From: Moringa oleifera
Taxonomy: Eukaryota; Streptophyta; Magnoliopsida; Brassicales; Moringaceae
Assembly: GCA_021397835.1 (NCBI GenBank)
Contig: JAJFZO010000609.1
Coordinates: forward strand, 10,604,001-10,668,000
Length of the DNA: 64,000 nt
Reading direction: 5' to 3'
The notes under the pieces are model-generated. The model saw nothing but the letters and a program-made list of their open reading frames with translations. It searched no databases and had not been told where the DNA came from. The position numbers and the translations under genes are program-made. Positions 29,801 through 41,202 of this stretch are shown in pieces; within the stretch, counting starts at the first letter, position 1; every line of letters begins with the position of its first letter.

Positions 29801-31361
29801 ACCATCTGAACCTTACATGGAGCAGTCAACTAACAGTTCACAAACACTGATTCATCTAGCAAAAAGCCAAATTTATTTTCTTCACTCTTTTTTCTCTTCT
29901 CAGGTTTAGAAATGGTTATGTACCACAATGTACGGTACTGTGGCTAGAAAACAAACAAAAGAAGGACAAGTTTGTAGTAATGCAACCTCCTTGCTTTTGT
30001 GCTTCAGCAATTACATGTAGAGCAAGTGTTGTCTTTCCAGAAGCTTCTGGACCATATATCTCCACAACACGTCCCTATTGAAAAACAATGAAGAGAAAAT
30101 ATAAGCAGCCAAAACATATTGGAAACGATGTTATAACCTGGCCCTTAATATTTCAACTTAAGATATGCATAAATTCATCTTTCAATCAGAAGTTAAAGCA
30201 CTAGGATTGTTAGTATAATAGCGTAGCTAATTTCAAATGCAATCACTAAATAATAATTACAGACACAGGAAGCAGCACGAGTTTTTTTCCCCCTCCAATT
30301 CAACTTCGTCTATAGCTAATAAAACATTCTTTCAAATCTCATAACTTTTTGGCCTGTGCTTTGGTTAAACTAGAGTATAGCAGATTACCTTCGGAAGTCC
30401 CCCAGTTCCAAGTGCTATGTCCAAAGCGAAAGAGCCTGTGGAAATAGTCGGAACATTTTTGGGGGAGACAGCACGACCAAGCCACATGATTGATCCCTTT
30501 CCAAATGAGCTTGTAATCTGATCCAGTGCTTGCTGCAACGCCAGCTCTTTCTTTGACATATTGTCCCCGCAGGATTCACTTCCATCTGACTTGGATTTCC
30601 TTCTACCTTAAATAGATATAAGTCCATATTGCTATCAACTTAAAATCAATTCAAAAAAATTAAATAAGTACCACATCCTGTCCCAATCAAATCAACGCAA
30701 GACACACAACATAATTGAAACTTGATGATGAAGTAAAACGACAAGCCTATTCTCATAAAAAAAATTAAAGCTACTAGCATCATTTAGCTCCATTTTTCTC
30801 TTAAGATCGGCTTTTAAAAACAATATAGTTTCCTGTCAAGAAGAATATATTCTTCATTTATATATAATCAGTGAAACACTTTTAAGATTCTTGAAACTTT
30901 CACCAGGTGTTAATTCCTCCAGTCAGGTACATTTCTACAAGATGTCCCCACGTTTTAGGAAACCATATAGCAAAAACTTCAAGGACTCAATATTTTTATT
31001 CTAATTTAAGCTTTTATCACCTTTGGAAGAAAAGTTACAAAACTGAGAAGATGAAGCCAAGACCCCTCTCCTAAAGACCTGCAAACAATGGTAAGAAAAA
31101 AGAACGTTAACAAACAACAGCAGAAACGTTCAGTTTAATACAGTGTTGGTGAGGAACAAACAGTTCATTTAAAACTGCAGTTTTTCTCAGGCAACAAACT
31201 AGGAACAACCAATGGTTCACTATTTCAGGCCTCTATTCCACCCAAACAATCCCAGTGACCAATCGAAGTGTCCTATCAGATACTTCAAACAAAGATGAAC
31301 TAACCTCTGCTGCGAATACGGAGCATTTCAGCGAGGAAACGTTTCGAAGAAGCCTCGCCAT
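26845..31361 (-). CDS. RECA2: Organellar RecA recombinase, RECA2-like
   Basis: RecA-family strand-exchange ATPase for organellar DNA repair and suppression of short-repeat recombination. Eight exons, 5' to 3': 31361-31305, 31078-31021, 30606-30389, 30074-29987, 28965-28793, 28552-28406, 28049-27915, 27234-26845, giving 421 residues. Exons 1-2 encode an Arg/Ser-rich presequence ([11 protein letters not shown]...), consistent with mitochondrial or dual import. The RecA core shows GKGSIM, Walker [10 protein letters not shown] (residues 118-126), DAEHALD, Walker B VDVVVVDS ending at Ser198, loop L1 around [20 protein letters not shown], and L2 around [13 protein letters not shown]. The tail after [11 protein letters not shown] is long and acidic. 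By recollection, Arabidopsis RECA3 lacks such a tail, and RECA2 (At2g19490) sits between NAP1;2 and CKX2, so I favour RECA2. It is head to head with S16. Intron 4 holds a small retroposed insert. Confidence 0.92.
27433..27449. repeat. Poly-T/poly-G junction in RECA2 intron 7
   Basis: A T run followed directly by a G run within the intron between RECA2 exons 8 and 7. No flanking duplication could be found, so I do not call it a retroinsertion. It is a likely sequencing-error spot. Confidence 0.5.
29604..29707 (-). mobile_element. Short poly(A)-tailed retroposed insert with 12-bp target duplication
   Basis: Located in RECA2 intron 4, in the same orientation as the gene. GTAACTAAACTT occurs exactly at 29592-29603 and again at 29708-29719. 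Between the copies lie about 85 bp of unique sequence and a T run at the left end, which is a poly(A) tail on the minus strand. A perfect target duplication plus poly(A) is the signature of LINE-machinery retroposition. The unique part is open in two frames and contains a 12-bp direct repeat (TTCTCATAAGGT at 29629-29640 and 29692-29703). Its source is not recognised: it could be a very short LINE or SINE 3' fragment or a truncated mRNA copy. Confidence 0.7.
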
Positions 31362-31955
31362 GCAACACCTTGAAGCTTTGCCTTCGGTATCAAAGATATA
31401 AATAAAAGAAGAATGAAATGGAGTCCTAAATGCCAATTAGAAAAACCATATATTACATGTGTAAGGAAGCCTTTTCAGACAGAACAAAAAGGAGAACAGA
31501 GAGGAGAGAGACAAGGGAACCAGTCTCTGCTTAGGGTTTTGGGTTTTGTTTCCCTCCTTTTTGAGCTAGATTTTCCGCTGTTTTTCTATTTTTCGTTTTT
31601 CTTTTCCCTCTGTAAGTTATAACGTCAGTAACTGGGCTGTTTGGGCCGTGTCACTTCTGGCTCCAGAGCCACACCAGTAATGATTAGCGACACGGAAGAA
31701 GTTACGCCAAAACGACTTGGACGGCTGCGTTTTTTCAGTAACTTAATAGGGTAATAACTAAATAAGCATAATTATTTTTATTTCCACAAGAAAAGAGAGG
31801 AAAAATTATTCAGTGACTGACTCCTGTCTACCCTAGCTTAATGGTCATCTGGTAATTCTAGCACTCATCGCTCTCACCGACCGCAAGCGGTCTTTCCAGT
31901 GAATTTGTTGGTGATTCCTCGAGGTTCAGAGAAGGACTACAATAACGCCGGAGAA
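31362..31955. promoter_or_regulatory. Shared head-to-head promoter of RECA2 and S16
   Basis: Only 594 bp separate the two start codons. A telo-box-like TAGGGTTTT (31532-31540) and two site II words, TGGGCT (31633-31638) and TGGGCC (31642-31647), lie in the middle. From established work, telo-box plus site II is a common pair in promoters of ribosomal-protein genes and of nuclear genes for organellar proteins. That fits both products here. A bidirectional promoter is inferred, not shown. Confidence 0.65.
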
Positions 31956-34401
31956 ATGGTGGTGAGGCTCCGATTGTCGAGATTTGGTTGCAAAAACAAG
32001 CCATTTTATCGGGTCATGGCTGCCGATAGCAGATCCCCCAGAGATGGCAAGCATATTGAGGTCTTAGGATACTATAATCCCTTGCCAGGTACTCGCTCTC
32101 TCTGAGTAATGAAGGTACCGCACAAAATATTCATTCCTCAGTTCAGACAAACAAGTTGCTTAAGAAAATTTCGAACTTTTCATACTTCAGTTATCAATGA
32201 AATCCATATACCCACAGGCAGCATATAACTAATAATCCGAGGACATTTGAAATGAGTTCGGGAAAAATGGCTTGCTTTACTCTATCAAACTTAAGACCCA
32301 TTCGCTTACCCCCATCTTGACCTGTAAAAAACAGATATCATGAACCTGCACGCGCATGTATAGTCTTTATGCTTATCTTAATACGATTATTGAAATTTGA
32401 TATGTAAGTTACTCATTTGTTTCTGATATCTGTTTTTTACAGGTCAAGATGGGGGTAAGCGAATGGGTCTTAAGTTTGATAGAGTAAAGTAAGCCATTTT
32501 TTCCCAAACTCATTTTAAATGTCCTTAGATTATTAGTTATATGCTGCCTGTGGGTATATGGATTTCATTGATAACTGAAGTATGAAAAGTTCGAAATTTT
32601 CTTAAGCAACTTGTTTGTTTGAACTGAGGAATGAATATTTTGTGCGGTACCTTCATTACTCAGGTGTTTCTTTTATGGCGGAGTGATATTTCTTTCTTTG
32701 TGCTCCTCTTTGTGAACTTCTGAATGGTGGCATGATCAATTAAAAACCTTGTCTTCATCCCCTGGCTGTTTTATGTTTTAAAACTGTAACTTTTTCATCA
32801 TAGAAATGAGGGATTTATTTTTTGAAGTCTTGCATCTGTACTTATCTATTTAACTGGACAGAAGGACAAACATGTAGAGGTATAAGTCTTTCTTGTGCAT
32901 TAGCACAACATGGTTTATCCTAAGCTCCAACCTCTCATGAACTAGAACCTCTGTGAGTGTTACTTTTTATGCTTTATTATAAGAATATTTCTTCTGCACT
33001 CTGGAATCTCAGCAACCCCACTCTCCATAGTTCCTTCATTTGACTAGTGCTTTCTCAAGGCCCCAAATCTGGAAGCCTCTTCTTATGAATTCAGCTGGTT
33101 GCTTCCAAGCTTCAACTCATTTAGGATTCTATTCTTTTGTGCAATCTCTGAATGATCAAGTCTTATCTAAATGTTCTGATCTCTTACCACTCTGCATAAG
33201 ATGATCCTCCACTGCCCTAGCTTGGTAGTTTCCATCTGTGAGTTTCTAAGAATAAAGCCTAATTGTTGCCTTTTCTCTTTCTCAGTTGTCTGTAGCATAT
33301 AGTGGAAGTTCTTTCTAGTCCATTAACAGTAGTTTAGTTAGCTTTTCATTCCATTGGAATTTGAAGGTCATGCTGGAAGCATCTAGAAGTCATATGGATA
33401 GTAGGTAGTTATTTGAGTTCCTATATAGATATCCATTTCAGCAGAAGAAACTCTGTTTTTCAAAAAATTCAAATGACTTTTGTCACGCTAATGTCATTTT
33501 CTGGACTGTACTCTAAGTTCATTCCTCCTTCTATGTCTTTGGTCTGCTTCACTTAAGCAGCCTTTGAAATTTTAAGCTCCGTTTAAGCTTCAGGTTGAAG
33601 TAAGTGTGGCCAGTATTCTGAATTCAGAAATCAAAGGTTTCCATCATTTGATCTTTACTCTTTGAGTGAATCTGTGATCCTTATGAATTTAATTCTTTTG
33701 AATTTATATGACTGCCCCAAGGAGTGGAATGATTCTCCAGAGGATGTTCTTTTAATCTGATAGCTAAGAAGGAATGATTTTCTTTTTTCAATTTGTTGTT
33801 CTCTGGCTTGTTTCTACGTGGTTTATATTGTAAAGTTTGTTTAAAATAAGCAATTGACAGGGTAAATCACACAGAAGGAAATTACAGACATTTTATAGTT
33901 TGGAGGCATTCTATAATTACTGTAGATTGTGTTGTAAAATCCTAAAAGCAAATATCGAAATGTTCTGTTTATCTTTTTGAGAAAAAAGAAGTTAGTCACG
34001 GGAGCACCAAAGGGCTATCACCCAATAATATCAGCGAGACTGTTTACAGAACAAGAAATCTATGAGATCTGTAGTTCTTCATGGTTTTCACAATGATGTT
34101 AATTATCCAAAATATCCAAATGCTTTTGTTTTTTGAATTCCTAGTTCATATTCCTCTTGTTTTCTGCAGATATTGGTTGTCTGTTGGTGCTCAGCCTTCA
34201 GAGCCAGTTCAACGCATCCTTTTCAGAGCAGGTTTACTGCCACCTCTACCAATGGTGGCAATGGGACGCAAAGGTGGACCACGTGACACACGGCCTGTGG
34301 ACCCTATGACAGGGCATATCTTGAATACAGAGACGCCAGCTAATGCAAAACAGCCTAAAGGTGATGAAGATGTTGGTGCAGACACATCAACCAGCACATA
34401 A
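31956..34401 (+). CDS. RPS16: Organellar 30S ribosomal protein bS16 (S16-2 type)
   Basis: Small-subunit ribosomal protein for plastid and/or mitochondrial ribosomes. Three exons: 31956-32088, 32443-32488 and 34170-34401, giving 136 residues. The protein opens [20 protein letters not shown] and continues [21 protein letters not shown]. Exon 2 supplies [16 protein letters not shown] and exon 3 [21 protein letters not shown] and [21 protein letters not shown], the pattern of dual-targeted nuclear S16 proteins that lack an obvious cleavable presequence (Ueda and colleagues reported dual targeting in Medicago and Populus). The reading frame extends upstream to 31899 but without an ATG, so 31956 is the start. 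Matches At5g56940 in content and position. The 46-nt exon 2 has an inverted twin in intron 1, and skipping exon 2 would shift the frame. Confidence 0.93.
32102..32340 (-). repeat. Left arm of long inverted repeat: reversed copy of S16 exon 2
   Basis: This intron 1 segment is the reverse complement of 32424-32663 with six substitutions and one 1-base length difference. It contains a complete antisense copy of exon 2 at about 32276-32321, identical in the exon, plus the copied acceptor side. The copied donor reads GC instead of GT. The arm begins 14 nt after the exon 1 donor. Confidence 0.95.
32424..32663 (+). repeat. Right arm of long inverted repeat, containing functional S16 exon 2
   Basis: Holds the functional exon 2 (32443-32488) with acceptor TTTTTTACAG and donor GTAAGC, plus 175 nt of intron 2. 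It pairs with 32102-32340 over about 239 bp, and the loop is 32341-32423 (83 nt). Both exon 2 splice sites lie within the potential stem. Confidence 0.95.
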
Positions 34402-36643
34402 TACCTGTTACTTGAGCTGTTCTTGGCCACTAAGGTTTTTCTTTCTTCGTTTCACTTCTGAAATGAAAAAGTGGAGGGTAATAGGTGGGATTTTGCCCGG
34501 TTCTCTTTTCTGGTGACAATGTTGAAAGAGTTAGTACTTTCAAAAAATAATTGGGTAGAGATTTATCATCACCCCCAAGTAAGGGGGTGATTCAGTTAAT
34601 GCAACAGCTGATTTTTCTACTGTCTGGAATGAGCTCAAGGTTTATCTGTAATGTCTGATTATAGTTGCTCATAGAATGCTAATCATTGTGCCATTTCTTC
34701 AGATCTCAATAGTAGTAAGTGTGTGCAGTCTCAGGGGCTGCTGATTCCCTTGGTTACCAATTCAGCGAAGATAATTGCCCTCTTTGAAGATACTTATCAT
34801 TGGAATTATTGCGCATGTAACTGAGTGATTGTGGTTGAGGTGCAAGGATCTCAAGTACTCTTGTGGGGAGGGGAACGCAAAGAAGATCAGAAACTGGTGA
34901 TGGGAAAAAGATAAACTTGTTGATAGGAAAATTTTGGTAGAGTACTGCCTGAAATGGTTGCTGCTGTCTCACTTTTGGGGACAAATAATTTTATGGGTCC
35001 TCAAGTTTGAAATATGAGATCACAAAAAAAAAAAAAAGAGAAAAAGAAAAGGTAGTGGATACCAGTGGTGGGTTCCATAAAGTTCATGCGGATTCAAGAG
35101 TATAACAACAATGTTCTTTATCCATTGATTCTTTGTAAGTTGACATGGAATCATAACAAGCAATAGGAAATCAAAAAATGAATGGTAATTGAATATTCGG
35201 ATGTCATTAAGTCATTGTAAACTTCACTGTTTATGGGACAAAAATAGGCCAAACAGCAACCCATAAAGAATATGCAAGGATGCCAGTGAAGAATCACTGT
35301 CTTACATTTTTGGCTTTTGAGCTGTTTAAGGCTGTTTATTAGTTTCTCAGTCAGTTTAGAACACCAGGAAAATAAAGCCAAGGAAATGGTTGCCATCCAC
35401 GAATACTTATTTTAAAACATCGAAAATAAAACCAAAACAATATATTGGTTTTTCTTTATATTAAATTACGTCAATATTCAAGACAAGAAAAATTAATAAA
35501 TGAGAAGATGCATTAGCATTATTTTGTTTCAATTTATTTTTTTTATGTATCATAAAAAAGTTGATCCATCATTACCAGATAAAAATTTTCCAAAGCAAAA
35601 TCAATGAATAAAAAAATAGTAAAATTATGCCATTACACCATATATTTATTATTTCTATTTTTATGAAAACGACGCGGTAATACGTTATAATCTTGCCATA
35701 GATTTCAAGTTTTTCCTAATTTATTAATGATAACGATTAATGATTTTCTAAATATTAATGTGGTATTAGTATGTTAACCTTATTAGATTGATGTAGATGC
35801 CAAATTCCAAATATTTGATAATTAATATGTTTCTCGAATTCATATTTTATATTTTATTATATCATATTATATATTTATATATGTTTGCCTCCTAAAAAGT
35901 TTAAGAAGAGTTGACAAATGGAATTGCTTTATACTTTATTTCATTTCAAACTCTTTAGGCTTGTTTGATCCACGAGTTAATAATTAATTTTTTTATTTTA
36001 AATTTATGTATTTTTAATTAAAAGTTCTATATTAGAAAAATTAAACGAATATCATCTGTTAATTTAATAAAATATTAAAACTTCAAAACTCTAACCTATA
36101 AATAAATCATTGTCATTAAACTATTGTTAAGGTCTTATTATGTTTCTGGTTAAAAGTAATCTCATTATATTTTAAAATGTATATTAAATATTTTAATTAC
36201 TACTACTCAAAAGAATTTTAATTTTATAAATATGTTAATATTGCATAAGATGATAAGATTAATTCAATAATAAAATCAAATCAGTTAACTCTGATAAGAT
36301 ATAAAATATCTTTGGTTGGAGAAAAATAAAAAATAAAAAATAAAAATACAATTAATTGTAATAGGGAAACAGAGTCTTAATTTGTTTTCCTAAAATAATA
36401 ATAAATAAATAAATGAAAACAAAAGAATAGAGCCAGGGCAGCGCCGCTTAAATAAGAGAGCAGCTGTTAGGTTTTTTCGAGAGAGGGAGAGGATTTAAGT
36501 AAGGCCACGTTTCTGACGCCTCGCAAACCCTCTTTTCCTCCCCGATCGCCATCTCTTCCTCTTTCGCTTCACAGTCCACAAATCTAGGGTTTTAGCCTCT
36601 GCTTCTGTACAAAGTATCTTCTTCTTTCTATTAGAATTTCTAA
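34402..36643. other. S16 3' region and NAP1 upstream region
   Basis: S16 3' UTR, then AT-rich DNA with no gene signal. An A run with AG interruptions lies near 35022-35050. From about 36.43 kb the sequence becomes the NAP1 promoter and leader, with pyrimidine-rich stretches and TAGGGTTTT at 36585-36593. Confidence 0.5.
36585..36593 (+). promoter_or_regulatory. Telo-box-like element in NAP1 leader
   Basis: TAGGGTTTT about 50 nt upstream of the NAP1 ATG. Such telo-box elements are typical of genes expressed in dividing cells. The assignment rests on the motif alone. Confidence 0.4.
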
Positions 36644-39600
36644 ATGAGTAACGACAAGGATAACTTCAGTATGGCCGATCTCAGTGCAGGTAATCTCCTT
36701 TTCTAAAACCCTACCGCTTGTCCCTCTCTCGTTGTTGCCAACTTGTGGCTTCTTTCATTGTTGAGAATTTTTAATTCGACGGTTTCTCTTCGTGTATATT
36801 TTCTTTGCAGCTCTTAATGAGGAGGATCGAGCAGGATTGGTTAATGCTCTCAAGGTCAGTTACTTGCTTTCACCTTTGGTTTTCTATGTAAAAAACTATG
36901 GTCAACGAAATGAAAATAGATTATTCCTTTTCATGGCTGCCAAAAAGGAGTTCCTTGGAGGTTTATTGGTCTCTGTTTGGCTAAGATGTGCAATTTGTTT
37001 TTACTCCACTGTTTTTTTTTCCCTTCCGGTTTTTACTTTTAAGTATTTGAGGATGTAATTTTGTTGGCTGATGGTATTTGAGTTTGCTGGTTCGTGCAGA
37101 ACAAGCTTCAGAATCTGGCTGGACAGCACTCCGATGTCCTTGAGAGTCTGACCCCTAAAGTCAGGAAGCGTGTTGAAGTTCTCAGAGAGATTCAGGCATG
37201 TTGATTTTGTTAAAATTTTCATTCAATTGCTCTGGTTTACCGAGTTATCATGGTTGGGCTATGTATCTGCATTTATTTTTTTATTATGTAGTGATAGTTT
37301 TTCTTTCTTCTCCATAATTTATAGTTGTATGCATATCTGGTATTCTGGAGAAGTATGAGTATGCTCTGTGTGTTTTTTTGTGTATTTATTACTTTTGGAA
37401 AGCAAGGTAGACTTAATCTTGAGATTTTTGTATTAACAGCTGTGTTTTTACTGATTATGTAATATTACAAGCTCTAAGTTTGATTTTTGATTTTTGAATT
37501 TTTTTTTGAGGTTTTATTTCCCATGTGTGTTTCCATATCCTTAATTTTCTGTTCTTATTATTATTCACTGAAAAATATTTAATTGCTTTTTTGATTTGCA
37601 GAGTCAACATGATGAATTAGAGGCTAAATTTTTTGAAGAAAGAGCAGCACTTGAAGCGAAATACCAAAAGCTATATCAGCCTCTGTATACCAAGGTATCA
37701 TTACAATCTATGTTTTACACTGGGGATGACTTGCAAAAAGTATTTTACCCTTCAGATGAGAATTTGGATTGTCTATCACCATGCTGTATGCCATCAAATT
37801 TGTTGGTTTCTTTAAGTTTGCCTGGTGTTCTTGTTGAAGGGATGACATTAAGTGCTAAATGAAGTTCTTCTCCATCTATATTGAGCCTGAGTGTGGAATT
37901 GCAAGTTGCTCTTTCTTGTACCTGCTTGTTTGATATTATGCTGGAGTATAATAAATTAATGATGATTCTTATCATCGATGAATACTTGCAGCGGTACGAG
38001 ATTGTGAATGCCGTTGTTGAAGTTGAAGGAGCTCCGACTGAAGCAGCAATGGACCAGGGAGAGGATAAACCTGAGGAAGGTAATTGCTTAAATATCAAAC
38101 TAGGCTTATCTTCTACATTAAGGTTTGGTGGTTCCTTTTGCAGCTTCATGTTTACGTGATTGCATTTCAATGCAGAGAAAGGAGTGCCTGATTTCTGGCT
38201 CACTGCAATGAAGAATAACGAAGTGCTGTCTGAAGAGGTTGTTTATTTGTTTCTGTATCAGTTTGTTATATTGGGTGTGCAATTTGCGGCAACAAACAAT
38301 AATGAACTATTTTCTTCTTTGAAAATCAGATAACTGAGCGTGACGAAGGAGCTCTCAAGTATCTTAAAGATATCAAATGGTGCAGGATTGATGAGCCTAA
38401 GGGATTCAAGCTTGAATTTTTCTTTGATCCGAATCCTTACTTCAAAAACTCTGTCTTGACGAAGACTTATCATATGATTGATGAAGATGAACCAATTCTT
38501 GAGAAGGCTATAGGGTAACTTTTCTGACTATGCTATTGTGTTGACTGGCCTAACATTTGATTGTAATTCTATTATTTTAATATTGAGGACCGGTTGACTG
38601 TTGTTTCTATCCTTCCCCCTTAACTAAAATTTCATTGATGCCTTGTCTTGTAGGACGGAGATTGAGTGGTATCCAGGAAAATGCCTGACGCAGAAGCTTC
38701 TGAAGAAGAAGCCGAAGAAGGGATCAAAGAACGCCAAGCCAATCACTAAAACTGAAGATTGTGAAAGCTTTTTCAACTTCTTCAATCCGCCTCAAGTCCC
38801 GGATGATGATGAAGATATTGATGAGGATACTGTATGCCAATGACATTGCATCTTATGGTGCGATCAATGTTGGTTATTTGTGTATTCTTTATTTAATTAT
38901 TGTTCCTCTCTTCTTGTGCAGGCTGAGGAGCTTCAAAATCAAATGGAGCAAGATTATGACATTGGGTGTGTCCCCATCTACCATTTGTTTTGTAAATGTA
39001 ACTTATTTTATCTTCTTGATTATCATATCGGAAATTTCAGTTTGGACCATTGGCATAATTAGTGTGATCACCATCCTTTGCTAGGTTGGACGGTTTCACC
39101 TGAACTTTTGCAAACTAAATTTCCACCTATAATATCTGCCAATTCTGCTTGCTTTATGTAGATATTCGAAGAGTCATTTGTATTCTCTATCTTTTGCTTA
39201 TTGTAGGTCCACAATTCGAGACAAGATTATACCTCATGCTGTATCATGGTTCACGGGTGAGGCCATTCAAGGAGATGAGCTTGAAATAGAAGATGATGAT
39301 GAAGATGATGATATTGATGAGGATGAAGATGAAGAGGATGATGAGGAAGATGAGGAGGAAGATGATGAAGAAGAAGAGGAAGAAGAAAGCAAGCCCAAGA
39401 AGAAGGTATGGTGTACTAGATTTTGGGGTTTTACTTCGCCAATTTTGCTTTTTAAATTTTCAAATGGTTCCATTTACTGATCTTGTTAAATTGGTTTTGA
39501 ATTGTTGCTGCAGACATCAGCTGGACACAAGGTATTGCACCAACCTTCATTTGTTACATTATGTTACTACCCTCACCTTGCCCGTTCTTTCACCCGTAAT

Positions 39601-39741
39601 TGTGTTTGATATTTCTCATTGCCTATAGAATTACATGCCCATTTTTAACTCACTTTGGGTTGTGTACTGTAGAAGGGTGGAAGAGCTCAAGGTGGCGACA
39701 ATCAGCAGGGTGAGCGACCTCCTGAATGCAAGCAGCAGTAG
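36644..39741 (+). CDS. NAP1: Nucleosome assembly protein 1 (NAP1) histone chaperone
   Basis: Histone H2A-H2B chaperone for nucleosome assembly and exchange. Twelve exons: 36644-36689, 36811-36854, 37100-37195, 37602-37694, 37992-38079, 38176-38237, 38330-38514, 38654-38831, 38922-38965, 39207-39405, 39514-39531, 39673-39741, giving 373 residues. The dimerisation helix ([20 protein letters not shown], then [20 protein letters not shown]) leads into the NAP core ([49 protein letters not shown]). A basic [12 protein letters not shown] segment resembles an NLS. A long Asp/Glu tail is followed by a C-terminal CKQQ, a CaaX box; farnesylation of NAP1 proteins is documented in Arabidopsis. Exon 11 is only 18 nt. 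Intron 3 uses a GC donor (CAG|GCATGT). Position beside S16, RECA2 and bHLH041 matches Arabidopsis NAP1;3 and NAP1;2. Confidence 0.96.
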
Positions 39742-41202
39742 GAGATCCAGTTGCTGCAGCAGATATATCATGGCTGAAAAGTTGTCATAGTTGTTGCTGC
39801 AATGTTGATTGAAAAAGTAGGGGGAAGGAGGTTTCACAGTTTTGGGTGCCGCACAATTTTAAATTTTTTTGTGTCATATTATGAACGATTTGGTTGAAAG
39901 AATCCTTCTTTCCCTTTTTTTTAAATTTATTTTTTCAGTGGGTTTGTTTGAGAGAATGTGGTCTTATAGGTAATAGGTTGTGATCTGCTGGTGCATGTTG
40001 GAATTTCATTTATGTGAAATGTTTTCGTAAAACTATCAATTAAATCTGTCTGGCATTAGATCCAGTTGTGTAGAAGATTCAGCACTCGAGACTTATTTTG
40101 AGCTGATATTCCTCTGTAGTCATTATTGGTCGGCTAACTGTAAGGCCTAGCAATTAAGTTAGCTGACCTCTGCCTTTTCTTTTCCTGCATCAAGTTGTTG
40201 CTGTAATATGATGGTTGTCTAAACCATAGAAAAAAAATTGGTGACCTGATTTCTGCTCGTAAACATCCCAAGGGATTTACTGTTTGTGGGTGAACTATTG
40301 AAGAACGAAAATCTATGAAGTGATGTGGTGGTGCAGGTTTGTGATGGGTGTTATGTCCTGCACAGTCAAATCTCTGTAGGGACTTGGGATTGGGGAAGCT
40401 TGTGATATTTGCAGCTCTCAAATAGGAAATAGTAATCGAATCTCCACTGGGGTTAGGAAAGAGTGTGGAATGCAAAAATTTGCCCTTCCAGTCACAGAAG
40501 CATGACATCGAGAGACAATAACAGAAATAAAGAGAAGGGTTCTCTTGTTCTCAAACTAGCAGAATGTCTTTGTGATTCAAAGGTTACAAAAAAATGTAAA
40601 TTGTTATTGTAGTTAATTATATTCACTTGTATTCTCATAAATGCACAATGTAAATGAAGCTAATGATTTCACTTTTGATATTTGCAAATTTAATATCCAC
40701 AAATTTAAGTCTGTCGTGTTAAGTGTAGACGTCCGCCACAGAGAGAGAGACAGAGAAGAGGTCAATCTGGCCAGTTTCTTCGATAAAGAACCTTACTCTT
40801 GTATTCTGTTAACTGAACCCTTCTCCTGCCCTTTGCGGTGACATGGACCCACCAGAGATTGACAAAAACCAAAGTGACACCGTCTAACTTTAGCTGGAAA
40901 ACGGCGGAGTGATCTTTATTGATTATGTTGCTAGAACCCCATAGCTAATTATCAAATCCATCGCATATACATAAAGCAAAAATCACTCATATCGATGCTG
41001 AGAATTTCCTGGCTACACAGGGAAACGACGATGTTTGTTACTAGAACGTTCCGCTAACACCGACTACAGGCTTCCAAGCTTTCAGGCGGTTACCGCCTTG
41101 CAGTTGGCGTAGTGAAGCGGCACTACGTAGAAGCAACCGGAACCCTCCGCTGAGGTATTGGAATTTATTAACCCGAGGAGTTTGGAAATTCTTTGGCGGC
41201 AA
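39742..41202. other. NAP1 3' region and C3H65 upstream region
   Basis: Presumed NAP1 3' UTR and the promoter of the CCCH gene. A 124-codon minus-strand ORF at 40134-40508 has no recognisable domain and is probably chance. Nothing else is evident. Confidence 0.5.

Noticed and set aside
31899..31955. Longer N-terminus for S16
   Set aside because: The extension starts with GTG; the conserved [11 protein letters not shown] start at 31956 is the first ATG in frame.
39267..39473. Minus-strand poly-Ser ORF
   Set aside because: Exact antisense of the GATGAA-rich acidic tail of NAP1; an artefact of the codon repeat.
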